From DATGZH01 sp035297265 (GTDB lineage: Bacteria > Actinomycetota > Acidimicrobiia > Acidimicrobiales > RAAP-2), in the NCBI GenBank assembly GCA_035297265.1, contig DATGZH010000003.1:62001-126000 (forward strand): 64,000 bases of DNA, read 5' to 3'. Shown piece after piece: positions 1 to 7,675 of the stretch. The position numbers were made by a program, and so were the translations under genes. Position 1 is the first letter of the stretch. The number at the start of each line of letters is the position of its first letter. The notes under the pieces were generated by a model. That model did not search any database. It saw nothing but the letters and a program-made list of their open reading frames with translations, and was not told where the DNA came from.

Positions 1-432
1 GAGATCCTGGCCGAGGGTGGTCACCGCGCCCTGGTCGAACGGCGAGTCGCTCGAGGTCACGAGCAGCTGGACGGCCTTGCCGTTCGGCGCGGCGCCGAGG
101 AAGCGCACCTCGCGAACGGTGGGCACCGCGCCGAGGGCCGACTTAAGGACGTTCAGAGCCTGCTCGTCGGCGACGCTGAGGCTGCCCGACGTGCTGTACA
201 GCACGACCTCGACGTTGCTCTGGTTCACCGACCCGATGAGCGGCTCGGCCAGCACCGCGGCCTTGTTCGAGGGCGCGCTGGCCGGCAGGAAGGCGCCGTT
301 GTTGTTGTTCACCTGGCTCGAGAGTGAGGGCAGGGCGCGCACGCTCACGATCGTGATCAGTACCCAGGCGATCACCACCAGCCAGCGGAAGCGGACCACG
401 CCGCGCCCGAACGCTCCGTAGAAGGCATTCAC
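1..432 (-). CDS. MMPL family (RND superfamily) transporter, N-terminal fragment
   Basis: The first 144 residues of a gene that runs off the left edge. Translation from a GTG at 432 gives a short basic N-terminus, one hydrophobic segment (about residues 13-33, containing RWLVVIAWVLITIVSV), then an extracytoplasmic domain with NNNNGAFLPASAPS and a stretch beginning AVLAEPLIG. This is the usual start of MMPL/YdfJ-type proton-driven exporters (family knowledge). The GTG overlaps the TGA of the MarR gene (GTGA), so the two are translationally coupled. A MarR repressor upstream of an RND exporter suggests drug- or lipid-responsive efflux (inference). Substrate unknown. Confidence 0.85.
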   Translation of the reverse strand, partial: MNAFYGAFGRGVVRFRWLVVIAWVLITIVSVRALPSLSSQVNNNNGAFLPASAPSNKAAVLAEPLIGSVNQSNVEVVLYSTSGSLSVADEQALNVLKSALGAVPTVREVRFLGAAPNGKAVQLLVTSSDSPFDQGAVTTLGQDL

Positions 433-938
433 GGCTGGACCTCGTACACGGGCTCGTCCTCTCTGGCCATCTCCTCGGCCACGACTTCCAGACTCTGCAG
501 GAGCACGGCGACCCGCTCCGGGCCGATGCGGTCGAGGGCCCGCCGCAGGGGGGCGAGGGCCGTGGCGAGCACCTCTTCGCTCTCGGCCCGATGGGCCGGG
601 GCCACCGAGACGACCGTGCGTCGGCGGTCGGTTTCGTCCTCGTGGCGCTCCACGAGGCCGGCCTCGGCCAGCTGGGTCACGAGGAGGCTGGCGGTGCTGA
701 CGGCCAACCCCTCCCGGCGGGCGAGGTCCGAGACGGCGAGCGGCCCGTCGACGGCGATGATGGCGAAGGCCGTCAGGTGCCGTTTGGCCAGCTCGCCCGA
801 CTGCACGAGGTGCTCGATGTGGCTCGGGAGCACGCCTTGTCTGCGCGCTCCCTTGCCCATCCGGGCGAACGCCAGGAGCAGCCTGGCCGCCTCGGCGTCC
901 TCGACCGGACGGCGCGTCCGTCCGTGCTTCCCCTCCAC
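429..938 (-). CDS. MarR family transcriptional regulator
   Basis: A 169-residue winged-helix protein. The DNA-binding core is at about residues 60-115: LAVSDLARREGLAVSTASLL is the helix-turn-helix and the wing carries DETDRRRTVV, a typical MarR DxRxxR-like wing. Helices at both ends would form the dimer. It is the first gene of an operon whose second gene is the MMPL exporter, overlapping by 4 bp, so it probably represses that operon and itself and is released by a small ligand (family knowledge plus context). An A+T-rich patch just upstream (about 957-970) is the likely promoter region shared with the divergent gene at 998. Ligand unknown. Confidence 0.9.
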   Translation of the reverse strand: MEGKHGRTRRPVEDAEAARLLLAFARMGKGARRQGVLPSHIEHLVQSGELAKRHLTAFAIIAVDGPLAVSDLARREGLAVSTASLLVTQLAEAGLVERHEDETDRRRTVVSVAPAHRAESEEVLATALAPLRRALDRIGPERVAVLLQSLEVVAEEMAREDEPVYEVQP

Positions 939-983
939 GGGCCGAGTGTAGGACCCTTTGAAAACAAAACCTCTTCGCCCGAC

Positions 984-998
984 TAACCTGGGCTTTCG
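984..998 (+). promoter_or_regulatory. Leaderless promoter (-10 element) of the nitronate monooxygenase gene
   Basis: TAACCT at 984-989 sits 8 nt before the GTG start at 998 and there is no Shine-Dalgarno sequence. This spacing puts the transcription start at or next to the start codon, as in actinobacterial leaderless mRNAs. The same arrangement recurs at several other genes in the window. Prediction from sequence only. Confidence 0.5.
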
Positions 999-1975
999 TG
1001 CGCACGAGGCTCACCGAGGCCCTCGGGATCGAGCATCCGGTGCTCCTGGCCGGGATGGGCGGCGTGGCCTACGCCCCCCTCGTGGCCGCGGTCTCGGCGG
1101 CCGGTGGCTTCGGCTGCCTCGGTGCCTCGACCATGTCGGCCACGACGATGGCAGAGGAGATCGCCGCGGTGCGCGCCGCCACCGACCGACCGTTCGGCGT
1201 CGACCTCCTGACCGCGATGCCGGGCGATCTGGCCGAGCGGGTCGAGATGGTCATCGAAGGGGGCGCCTCGGTCTTCGTGGCCGGCCTCGGGGTGCCGACG
1301 GCGGTCGTCGAGCTGTGCCACCGCCACGGCGTGCTCGTGGCCAGCATGTGTGGCAAGGTCGACCACGCCAAGCGGGCGGTCGACGCCGGTTGCGACCTCG
1401 TCGTGGCCCAGGGCACCGAGGCCGGCGGCCACACCGGCACGGTGGCCACCTTCCCGCTCGTGCCCCTCGTGGTGGACGCCGTCGGTGACCGGGTCCCCGT
1501 CGCGGCGGCCGGCGGCATCTTCGACGGCCGCGGCCTGGCCGCGGCACGCTGCCTCGGGGCCGACGGCGTCTGGGTCGGCACCCGTTTCATCGCCACGCCG
1601 GAGGCCCGGGCCGTCCGGGGCTTCAAGGAGGCCGTGCTCGGGTCCCGCGAGGACGGCACGACGATCAGCCGGGCCTACTCGGGCAAGACCATGCGGGTCG
1701 TGGCCAACGACTACACCCGTCACTTCGAGACCCACCCCGACGAGCTCCGGCCCTTTCCCGACCAGCTGCTCGAGTCTTTCGGCGCCGGGGCCTTCCACCT
1801 GGGCGGCGACGAACGCACCGACGGGGTCGACCCCGCCCGTGAGGGTTATCCCGCCGGTCAGGCGGTGGGCGGCATCGACGAGCTGGTGCCGGCGGGCGAA
1901 CTCGTCGTCGAGATGGTTCGGCAGGCCGAGAAGCTCTTGGACGAGCTCAGCCGCAGCCCATCGGCACCAACCTGA
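998..1975 (+). CDS. Nitronate monooxygenase / 2-nitropropane dioxygenase-like FMN protein
   Basis: 325 residues, a TIM-barrel flavoprotein. It opens with LTEALGIEHPVLLAGMGGVA (substrate and FMN side of strand 1) and has the family signature AQGTEAGGHTG at about residues 146-156, containing the catalytic-region His. AAGGIFDGRG and GADGVWVGTRF bind the FMN phosphate. The family oxidises alkyl nitronates (for example propionate-3-nitronate) to keto acids, but many members act on other substrates, so exact chemistry is uncertain. The GTG at 998 was chosen because it starts the conserved N-terminus and follows a well-placed -10. Divergent from the MarR gene. Confidence 0.88.
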   Translation: MRTRLTEALGIEHPVLLAGMGGVAYAPLVAAVSAAGGFGCLGASTMSATTMAEEIAAVRAATDRPFGVDLLTAMPGDLAERVEMVIEGGASVFVAGLGVPTAVVELCHRHGVLVASMCGKVDHAKRAVDAGCDLVVAQGTEAGGHTGTVATFPLVPLVVDAVGDRVPVAAAGGIFDGRGLAAARCLGADGVWVGTRFIATPEARAVRGFKEAVLGSREDGTTISRAYSGKTMRVVANDYTRHFETHPDELRPFPDQLLESFGAGAFHLGGDERTDGVDPAREGYPAGQAVGGIDELVPAGELVVEMVRQAEKLLDELSRSPSAPT

Positions 1976-2003
1976 TCCTTTTCCCTAAAATAGTGGAAAC
2001 TGG

Positions 2004-2016
2004 TACTCTGGTGAGA
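2004..2016 (+). promoter_or_regulatory. Probable leaderless promoter of the HTH/nucleotidyltransferase pair
   Basis: TACTCT at 2004-2009 lies 6 nt before the ATG at 2016 with no ribosome-binding site. The preceding 30 bases (1976-2003) are markedly A+T-rich for this genome (CCTAAAATAGTGGAAAC). If the module is autoregulated as AbiE systems are, an operator would be expected here, but I see no convincing palindrome. Confidence 0.4.
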
Positions 2017-2633
2017 TGATGCCCGTCATCGAGGTCGTATGGCGCCACCTGCTGGGCAACGCCAAGGAGGGGCGCCGGCGCTGGCCGTCGATCACCGCGC
2101 TGGCTGCCGAGCTGAGGCTCGCCACATCGACCACCCACCGGTCACTGGCTCACCCCGTCGAGATCGGCGCGATCGAGGTCGGGTCCATCGACGGTCTGCA
2201 GGTGCTCGACCCGGCGCGGCTGCTCCTCCTCCTGGCCGCTCACCGTCATGTCCAGCGCGACGTGGCGCGGCGCTTCTGGGTCGCCGCCTCCGCCGCCGAC
2301 GTCGAAGCCGCCGCTATCAGCCGGCAAGTGGTCCTCGGGGGCTTCGGAGCGGTGATCGCGCGCCTCGGAACAAATCGGATCGCCGACTACACCCGGGTGC
2401 TCTTCTACGGGGAGCCGAAGCTGCGGGGGCTGGCGACCGCCGCACCGGGCGAAGGAACGGAGGTCTGGGTGGCCGAGCCCGACGCGTGGTTGGAGAGGTA
2501 CGGCCGAACCACTCCGCTCGCCCACGCCTATGCCGACCTGTTCTCGATGCCCGGCTGGCAGGCGGCGCGCTTCATCGAACACCTCGACCCGAGGTCGGTG
2601 GCGACGAATGACGAACCCCTTCTACTCGTCTGA
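2016..2633 (+). CDS. Winged-HTH protein, AbiEi-like putative antitoxin
   Basis: 205 residues, not confidently assigned to a named family. Residues about 24-60 form a helix-turn-helix (WPSITALAAELRLATSTTHR). The C-terminal part, AHAYADLFSMPGWQAARFI, resembles the region of AbiEi-type antitoxins where Y-x-DL is followed by a conserved helix. The 3' end overlaps the next gene by 26 bp, so the two are translated together. Small HTH plus overlapping nucleotidyltransferase is the layout of AbiE-type (type IV) toxin-antitoxin modules, where the first gene is the antitoxin and autorepressor (family knowledge). Function here is inference. Confidence 0.6.
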   Translation: MMPVIEVVWRHLLGNAKEGRRRWPSITALAAELRLATSTTHRSLAHPVEIGAIEVGSIDGLQVLDPARLLLLLAAHRHVQRDVARRFWVAASAADVEAAAISRQVVLGGFGAVIARLGTNRIADYTRVLFYGEPKLRGLATAAPGEGTEVWVAEPDAWLERYGRTTPLAHAYADLFSMPGWQAARFIEHLDPRSVATNDEPLLLV

Positions 2634-3306
2634 GCAGACCGAGCAGTCGAGGGCGGTCCTCGAGGAGTTGCTGAACGCCGTCCCCGAGGCCATCCTCATC
2701 GGCGGCTGGGGCACATGGGCCCGGGTTGGCGGGGCCATGAGCCATGACGTGGACCTGATCGTGACCCGCGGGGAGCTGGCTCAGATCACGCGCTTCGTGG
2801 ACGAAATCTCCGAGTCGCACCACCTGGCTGGTACGCAATGGCGGGGAACCTGGAGGGGCATTCACCTCGACCTCTACGCCCCCTACCAGTCGCGCCTCGG
2901 TGCCAACCTGCAGCTCCGCGTCGAGGCCCTCGTTCAGTATGCCGAAGTGGTCGAGGGTCGACGCCTCCTCCGAGTACCCGCGCACGTCGCCACCAAGGTG
3001 GCTGCCCTTTTGGACCGACCCGATAGCCTTCCCGGCCGGAAGGACCGCCAGGAGCTCAAACAACTGCTCGCTCTCTCTGGGTCCGGCGAGGCAGCCGGCG
3101 TCATCTCGGCTGCCTCTATGCGTTCCTCTGATGAGTTGGCGATGCTGGTCGACCGAACCTTCGCATTCCTCGCGGCCGACCCGAATCTGAACCGTCGGGA
3201 CCGGGCCCACCTGCAACAGACTGCGCAAACATGGCGGTCGGTCGTGGCGCTCGATCGCGCCAATGATCTTCCGACACCCTCTCCCGATCTGGGCATCGAG
3301 ATGTAG
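2608..3306 (+). CDS. Nucleotidyltransferase-fold protein, AbiEii-like putative toxin
   Basis: 232 residues. The nucleotidyltransferase core is visible: the GG motif in ILIGGWGTWARVGG, the metal-binding DxD in SHDVDLIV (about residues 45-52), and a likely third acidic residue in HLDLYAPY. The C-terminal half is helical and lacks other recognised domains. The ATG at 2608 is chosen because it begins the conserved part and lies inside the upstream HTH gene. AbiEii enzymes transfer nucleotides to RNA (tRNA in MenT relatives), which would make this a growth-arrest toxin. It could instead be a minor nucleotidyltransferase with another role. Base composition is slightly less G+C-rich than its flanks. 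Confidence 0.65.
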   Translation: MTNPFYSSEQTEQSRAVLEELLNAVPEAILIGGWGTWARVGGAMSHDVDLIVTRGELAQITRFVDEISESHHLAGTQWRGTWRGIHLDLYAPYQSRLGANLQLRVEALVQYAEVVEGRRLLRVPAHVATKVAALLDRPDSLPGRKDRQELKQLLALSGSGEAAGVISAASMRSSDELAMLVDRTFAFLAADPNLNRRDRAHLQQTAQTWRSVVALDRANDLPTPSPDLGIEM

Positions 3307-3390
3307 GTGCCAGTAACAGCGGTCCATCAGCAGGCGTCTCGACCTGCCAGCTGGACCAGCTCCTCCGCTGTTCGGGCGTGCGCAACGAGG

Positions 3391-3429
3391 ACATGCCAGC
3401 CGCTGGTTGTACAACTGCGGCTGGCATGT
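3391..3429. terminator. Perfect 13-bp inverted repeat with a palindromic loop between convergent genes
   Basis: The left arm ACATGCCAGCCGC (3391-3403) is exactly complementary to GCGGCTGGCATGT (3417-3429). The 13-nt loop itself contains GTTGTACAAC, a perfect 10-bp palindrome. It lies between the nucleotidyltransferase gene (stop 3306) and msrA (stop 3449), which converge, so a bidirectional terminator is the simplest reading. No T-run follows. An end of a lost mobile element is a less likely alternative. Confidence 0.6.
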
Positions 3430-3448
3430 GGTCGTTAGAGCCCGAGAC

Positions 3449-4123
3449 TCAGGCCTCGGCCGTCGGCTCCTCCCCCGTGTGCAGCCCGACCGGGCACGAC
3501 ACACCGGTGCCGCCCAGTCCGCAGTAGCCGTTGGGGTTGGCCGCCAGGTACTGCTGGTGGTAGTCCTCGGCGTAGTAGAAGGGCCCGGCCGGGGCGATCT
3601 CGGTCGTGATCGTCCCGTGGCCCGCCTTGTCGAGGGCCTCCTGGTAGGCGGCGAGCGCCTGCTTGGCCGCCAGCTGCTGGGCCTCCGAGGTGGTGTAGAT
3701 GGCCGACCGGTACTGCGAGCCGACGTCGTTCCCCTGGCGCATGCCCTGGGTGGGGTCATGGCCCTCGAAGAACACCGCCAGCAGCTTCTCGTAGCTCACC
3801 TTCTTCGGGTCGAAGACCACGAGGACGACCTCGGCGTGGCCGGTGCGCCCCGAGCACACCTCCTCGTAGGTCGGGTTGGGCGTGAAGCCGCCGGCGTAGC
3901 CGACCGCGGTCGAGTAGACGCCCTCGGTCTGCCAGAACTTGCGCTCGGCCCCCCAGAAGCAGCCCAGGCCGAAGATGGCCGTCTCGAGGCCCTCGGGGAA
4001 GGGCGGCCGCAGCGGCGTGCCGAGGACGAGGTGCCTCGCCGGCACCGGCATCTCGGTCGACCGACCGGGGAGCGCCTGCTCCTCGCGCACCATCTCGGTC
4101 TTGTGGCTCGAAAACAGCCCCAT
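3449..4123 (-). CDS. msrA: Peptide methionine sulfoxide reductase A
   Basis: 224 residues. It reduces methionine-S-sulfoxide in proteins, using thioredoxin for recycling. The catalytic Cys55 is in GCFWGAE, and the resolving cysteines lie in GYCGLGGTGVSCPVG near the C-terminus. A canonical substrate-pocket segment beginning FFEGHDPTQGMRQGND is present. The ATG at 4123 was preferred because GGAGGAG stands just upstream; longer in-frame extension has no family support. It stands alone, between the HTH/nucleotidyltransferase pair and the PadR-ABC operon. Very confident. Confidence 0.97.
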   Translation of the reverse strand: MGLFSSHKTEMVREEQALPGRSTEMPVPARHLVLGTPLRPPFPEGLETAIFGLGCFWGAERKFWQTEGVYSTAVGYAGGFTPNPTYEEVCSGRTGHAEVVLVVFDPKKVSYEKLLAVFFEGHDPTQGMRQGNDVGSQYRSAIYTTSEAQQLAAKQALAAYQEALDKAGHGTITTEIAPAGPFYYAEDYHQQYLAANPNGYCGLGGTGVSCPVGLHTGEEPTAEA

Positions 4124-4271
4124 AGCTCCTCCGCTTCGTTCCGGTCCGACGGCTCCGTCGGACCCTCCACAGGTTGCCACGGTGGGCGGGGCCCCAAATG
4201 GGGGACCCGTCACCGCGCCGACACCTGGGTCAACGCCGGTGCCGGTCCGCTGGTTCCCGGGATCCGAGGTA

Positions 4272-4315
4272 TTGACAACATTCTTCGACCGATTATGATA
4301 TATCGTTATCGGTCG
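4272..4315 (+). promoter_or_regulatory. PadR promoter with overlapping palindromic operator
   Basis: TTGACA (4272-4277), 16-nt spacer, TATGAT (4294-4299): a near-consensus housekeeping promoter. A 30-bp imperfect palindrome covers 4286-4315. Its outer arms CGACCGAT / ATCGGTCG are perfect, its centre GATATATC is perfect, and only two base pairs mismatch. It spans the -10, so a protein bound here would block transcription of the PadR gene and the ABC genes behind it. PadR proteins commonly autoregulate this way. Confidence 0.8.
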
Positions 4316-4379
4316 CCAAAGGTCTGGGCTCGAGGGAGCCCTCTCGGGCCGGTGGCGCAGGACACGAGGAGAAGAGGAC

Positions 4380-4910
4380 ATGCGAGACCAGCGATGGATG
4401 CGAGGGCCCCACCGGCACGGCGGTTGGGGCATGGGCGGTTTCGGACCCGGGTTCGGTGGTCCCGGCCGCCGGATGCGCCGAGGGGACGTGCGCCGGGCGG
4501 TGCTGTCGGCCCTGGCCGACGGGCCGGCCAACGGCTACGAGGTGATGCAGCGGCTCGAGGAGCGCAGCGGCGGCCTCTGGCGTCCGAGCCCCGGCTCGGT
4601 CTACCCGCTCCTCCAGCTCTTGGAGGACGAGGGCCTCGTCCGCGGCGAGCAGGCCGAGGGGGCACGCACCTACACCCTGACCGAGGCCGGCCGGGAGGAG
4701 CAGGCCAGCGGGGAGCAGCGCGGTGGCGCCCCGTGGGAGCGCGACACCGAGCGGGACGAGATGCTCCGGTCGCTGAAGGAGGCCCTGGGCGGCACCGCCG
4801 CGGCGACCGCGCAGATCGCCCGTACCGCCAGCCCCGAGCAGCTCGAGAAGAGTACCGAGGTCCTCCGCCGATCGAGGAAGGAGCTGTACCAGATCCTGGC
4901 CGAGGACTGA
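4380..4910 (+). CDS. PadR family transcriptional repressor with Gly/His/Arg-rich N-terminus
   Basis: 176 residues. Residues 1-33 are low complexity (MRDQRWMRGPHRHGGWGMGG...), common in actinobacterial PadR proteins next to ABC exporters. The winged helix is at about residues 34-105: RRAVLSALADGPANGYEVMQ, then PSPGSVYPLLQLLEDEGLV and the wing RTYTLTEAGR. The C-terminal helices would dimerise. A strong RBS (GAGGAGAAGAGG) precedes the ATG. It heads an operon with a two-gene ABC exporter and its promoter carries a long palindrome, so autoregulated, ligand-relieved repression of the exporter is likely. Confidence 0.92.
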   Translation: MRDQRWMRGPHRHGGWGMGGFGPGFGGPGRRMRRGDVRRAVLSALADGPANGYEVMQRLEERSGGLWRPSPGSVYPLLQLLEDEGLVRGEQAEGARTYTLTEAGREEQASGEQRGGAPWERDTERDEMLRSLKEALGGTAAATAQIARTASPEQLEKSTEVLRRSRKELYQILAED

Positions 4911-4942
4911 GCACGGCGACCGGTACCCTCTCTCCCGGGCCC

Positions 4943-5959
4943 ATGACACGCACGACGCCGGACGTCTCCGGATCCACGCAGGGGAGTGCGCCGACCGCCG
5001 ACGGCGGGTCGGGCGACGGCATCATCCGGACGACCGACCTGACGAAGGTCTACGCCGGCACCGACTTCGCCGCCGTCGACCGGCTCAACCTCGTAGTGCA
5101 GCCCCGGGAGATCTTCGGCCTCCTCGGGCCGAACGGGGCTGGCAAGACCACGACGGCCGGCATGCTCACGACGAGGGTCATCCCGACGTCGGGTCGGGCC
5201 GTCGTGGCGGGGGTCGACGTGGTGGCCCACCCGGCGGTGGCCAAGCAGCTCATCGGCATCGTCTCGCAGGAGAACACCCTCGACCGCCAGCTGAGCGTCT
5301 GGGAGAACCTCTACTTCCACGGCCGTCTCTTCGGGATGGGGGCCAAGGCCTCCCGGGCGACCGCCGACGAGCTCCTGGAGCAGTTCCAGCTGACGAAGTG
5401 GGCCAAGGCCTCGATCTACGCCCTCTCGGGCGGCATGGCCCAGCGCCTCATGGTGGCCCGGGCGATCTTCCACCGCCCGGCGGTGCTCTTCCTCGACGAG
5501 CCGACGGCCGGCCTCGACCCGCAGAGCCGGCTGGCGTTGTGGGACCTCCTCGGCGAGCTGAACGGGGACGGCCAAACCATCCTCCTCACGACGCACTACA
5601 TGGAGGAGGCCGATCAGCTGTGCGGCCGGGTGGCCATCATGGACCGCGGTCGGATCCTCGCCCTCGACACGCCGGCCGCCCTCAAGCAGAGCGTCGGGGC
5701 CGACACCATCGTCACAGTGAAGGCCCAGGGCGACCTCGGGGCGCTGGCCGACGTGCTCACGAAGGCGGTGACCGGGGTGACGCGCACCCGCCAGGTGGAC
5801 GGCACCCTCGAACTCCACGTGCAAGGGGTGGACCACCTCGTGCCGCAGGTGGTCGGGGTGGCCGAGCGCGGCGGGTTCGAGGTCCAGGACCTGGCGGTCG
5901 CCGAGCCGAGCCTCGAGACCGTCTTCATCAACCTGACCGGAAAGGACCTGCGCGACTGA
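4943..5959 (+). CDS. ABC-2 type exporter, ATP-binding protein (DrrA-like)
   Basis: 338 residues. Walker A GPNGAGKTTT at about 66-75, signature SGGMAQRL, Walker B VLFLDEPTAGLDP, and switch His in LLTTHYMEEAD. The C-terminal extension (about 245-338, DTIVTVKAQGD... to SLETVFINLTGKDLRD) is the regulatory domain typical of DrrA/daunorubicin-type subunits. The ATG at 4943 follows the PadR stop by 32 bp. Its stop overlaps the permease start by one base (TGATG), so the pair is co-translated. Substrate is probably a hydrophobic drug or lipid (inference). Confidence 0.93.
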   Translation: MTRTTPDVSGSTQGSAPTADGGSGDGIIRTTDLTKVYAGTDFAAVDRLNLVVQPREIFGLLGPNGAGKTTTAGMLTTRVIPTSGRAVVAGVDVVAHPAVAKQLIGIVSQENTLDRQLSVWENLYFHGRLFGMGAKASRATADELLEQFQLTKWAKASIYALSGGMAQRLMVARAIFHRPAVLFLDEPTAGLDPQSRLALWDLLGELNGDGQTILLTTHYMEEADQLCGRVAIMDRGRILALDTPAALKQSVGADTIVTVKAQGDLGALADVLTKAVTGVTRTRQVDGTLELHVQGVDHLVPQVVGVAERGGFEVQDLAVAEPSLETVFINLTGKDLRD

Positions 5960-6840
5960 TGGCTGCCTCTCCGGTGCCGGCGCTCGCCCACCACGAGGTG
6001 GTGACGACGACCCGCCCCGCCGCGGTGGCCAGCCGCACGGCCCTCGGCGCCCTCCTCTTGCGCGACCTCGTCGTGCTGAAGAAGCACCTCTGGGAGTTCG
6101 TGATCCGGACCCTCGTCCAGCCCTTCCTGCTCTGCTTCGTCTTCCTCTACGTGTTCCCGAAGATCGGACAGGCGGTGGGCGGCGGCCACGGCCCGGTCGC
6201 CCAGTCGGCCTTCGCCACCGTCCTCGTCCCCGGGGTGGTCGGCATCTCGATCATGTTCCAAGGGGTCCAGTCCGTCGCCCTCACGATGTCCCAGGAGTTC
6301 GGGTTCACCCGCGAGATCGAAGACCGGGTGCAGGCCCCGTGCCCGGTCTGGCTGGTGGCCGTGGCCAAGGTGCTCTCGGGGTCGGCCCAGGGGCTGCTCT
6401 CGGCGGCCATCGTGCTCCCGATCGCCTCGGTGGTCCACGCCGAGGGCGTCGAGGCGCACATCTCTTTGCACTGGCCGATCATCGTCACGATCGTGCCCCT
6501 CGCCTGTCTGGCGATGGGCTCGCTCGGGCTCCTCCTCGGGACGAGCTTCGAGCCGCGCAACATAGGGCTGATGTTCGGTTTCATCATCCTGCCGATCACG
6601 TTCCTCGGCGGCACCTACTACCAGTGGACCCGGTTGGCCCCGGTCGAGGTGCACGGTTGGCACTGGCTGCAGACCCTCGTCCTCATCAACCCGTTGATCT
6701 ACGTGAACGAGGGGATGCGGGCGGCGTTCACCAACGCGCCTCACATGCACCTCTACATCGTCTATCCGGTGGTGACGGGGTTCTTCGCCCTCTTCCTCGG
6801 GATCGGGCTACGCAACTTCCGCCGGCGCGTCCTGTCCTGA
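5959..6840 (+). CDS. ABC-2 type exporter, permease (DrrB-like)
   Basis: 293 residues with about six membrane segments, for example FVIRTLVQPFLLCFVFLYVF, LVPGVVGISIMFQGVQSVAL, the two hydrophobic stretches around residues 150-205, and the C-terminal VTGFFALFLGIGL. The cytosolic coupling segment EFGFTREIEDRVQAP is the classic ABC-2 EAA-like motif of DrrB/NodJ permeases. It pairs with the ATPase immediately upstream by stop-start overlap and should form the exporter. It is convergent with the pilin genes that follow. Confidence 0.93.
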   Translation: MAASPVPALAHHEVVTTTRPAAVASRTALGALLLRDLVVLKKHLWEFVIRTLVQPFLLCFVFLYVFPKIGQAVGGGHGPVAQSAFATVLVPGVVGISIMFQGVQSVALTMSQEFGFTREIEDRVQAPCPVWLVAVAKVLSGSAQGLLSAAIVLPIASVVHAEGVEAHISLHWPIIVTIVPLACLAMGSLGLLLGTSFEPRNIGLMFGFIILPITFLGGTYYQWTRLAPVEVHGWHWLQTLVLINPLIYVNEGMRAAFTNAPHMHLYIVYPVVTGFFALFLGIGLRNFRRRVLS

Positions 6841-6865
6841 GCGCCTGGCCGGCGCCGGGCTCGAT

Positions 6866-7477
6866 TCAGGAGGGCCAGGTCTGGTAGTAGGTGCCGCCGA
6901 CCAACTGCCCCGGCGCGAGGGTTGGTGCCGAGGTCCGGCAGAACGGGGGCCCGGCGCCAGTGGGTGATCCCGCGAACGAGACGCCCAGGGTCTGGGTCCA
7001 GTGGCTGGGCACGGCGGCGTTCGGCGAGGACTCCTCGTTCACCTCGATGATCCAACAGCGTCCTGTCTGGGACTGGTCGACCATGAGCAGGACCTTCTCG
7101 TCGGGACTCACCGCCACGTCGATGGTGTGCGGTGGGCTACCCGCGGTGACGTCGGCCGTGGTGTAGTTCAGCTCGGGCTCCTCGGCCTGCAGTTCGCTCA
7201 CCTGGCTGTTGGCGAGCGGGGCGAAGCTCCCGTTCGTGGCGAAGAGGCTCTTGCCGGCGATGGCACTGTTCACGAGGTCCGACTGGGCCGAGCGGTCCTC
7301 GGCCCCGGACCTCGTCCCGAGGAACGTCGGGACGGCGACGGCCATCAAGATGGCCATGATCAGGAGCACCACCATGAGCTCGATCAAGGTGAAGCCGTCC
7401 TCGCCCCCTTCGTCGAGGGCTGTGGCCTTGGTCAGGTGCCCCGGGACCGCCAAAGGCCCGGTGAGCATCCTCCGCAT
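6866..7477 (-). CDS. Type IV pilin-like protein (third of three tandem copies in transcription order)
   Basis: 203 residues. A class III signal: a charged leader of about 27 residues, then G|FTLIELMVVLLIMAILMA, with prepilin peptidase cleavage expected after Gly and Glu at +5. The globular domain ends in a Cys-containing loop (GPPFCRTSAP), with another Cys at GRCWIIEV, probably a disulfide. About half its residues match the two paralogues at 7676 and 8549, so the set arose by tandem duplication. No pilB, pilC, pilT or pilD lies nearby; the assembly machinery must be encoded elsewhere. Could be a pseudopilin or an adhesive minor pilin. Confidence 0.85.
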   Translation of the reverse strand: MRRMLTGPLAVPGHLTKATALDEGGEDGFTLIELMVVLLIMAILMAVAVPTFLGTRSGAEDRSAQSDLVNSAIAGKSLFATNGSFAPLANSQVSELQAEEPELNYTTADVTAGSPPHTIDVAVSPDEKVLLMVDQSQTGRCWIIEVNEESSPNAAVPSHWTQTLGVSFAGSPTGAGPPFCRTSAPTLAPGQLVGGTYYQTWPS

Positions 7478-7563
7478 CCCGCCGGGTCCCCCTCCCGCTG
7501 CAACCGGCGGCCGTCCGCTCCCCTCGCCGGTCGTCCCCGCCGCTCAGGCCGGGTGACACCTCC

Positions 7564-7607
7564 ATCGTACGGCGGGGTCCCCGGACCTCCCTGACCCGCC
7601 TGGGTCA
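7564..7607 (-). promoter_or_regulatory. Pilin promoter, copy 1 (conserved GGGTCAGGGA element plus -10)
   Basis: Read on the minus strand: TGACCC-N4-GGGTCAGGGA, an 18-nt spacer, then TACGAT at 7569-7564, about 87 nt before the ATG at 7477. The inverted pair TGACCC / GGGTCA (7592-7597 and 7602-7607) is perfect. The same block precedes the other two pilin genes, so it is a shared regulatory signal, perhaps an activator site replacing the -35. Confidence 0.55.
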
Positions 7608-7675
7608 ATTTCCCTTGGCCCACCTGGCCCTTTTCGACCCGGACGACCGGGCCACCCGGGCGACGGCGCCGTCGC

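Noticed and set aside
17..421. 134-codon plus-strand frame at the left edge
   Set aside because: Opposite strand encodes a clear MMPL transporter N-terminus coupled to the MarR gene.
3407..4942. In-frame N-terminal extension of the DrrA-like ATPase back to 3407
   Set aside because: It would cross msrA and the PadR gene in another frame; the ATPase family starts near MTRTTPDV/IIRTTDLTKVY, so ATG 4943 is used.
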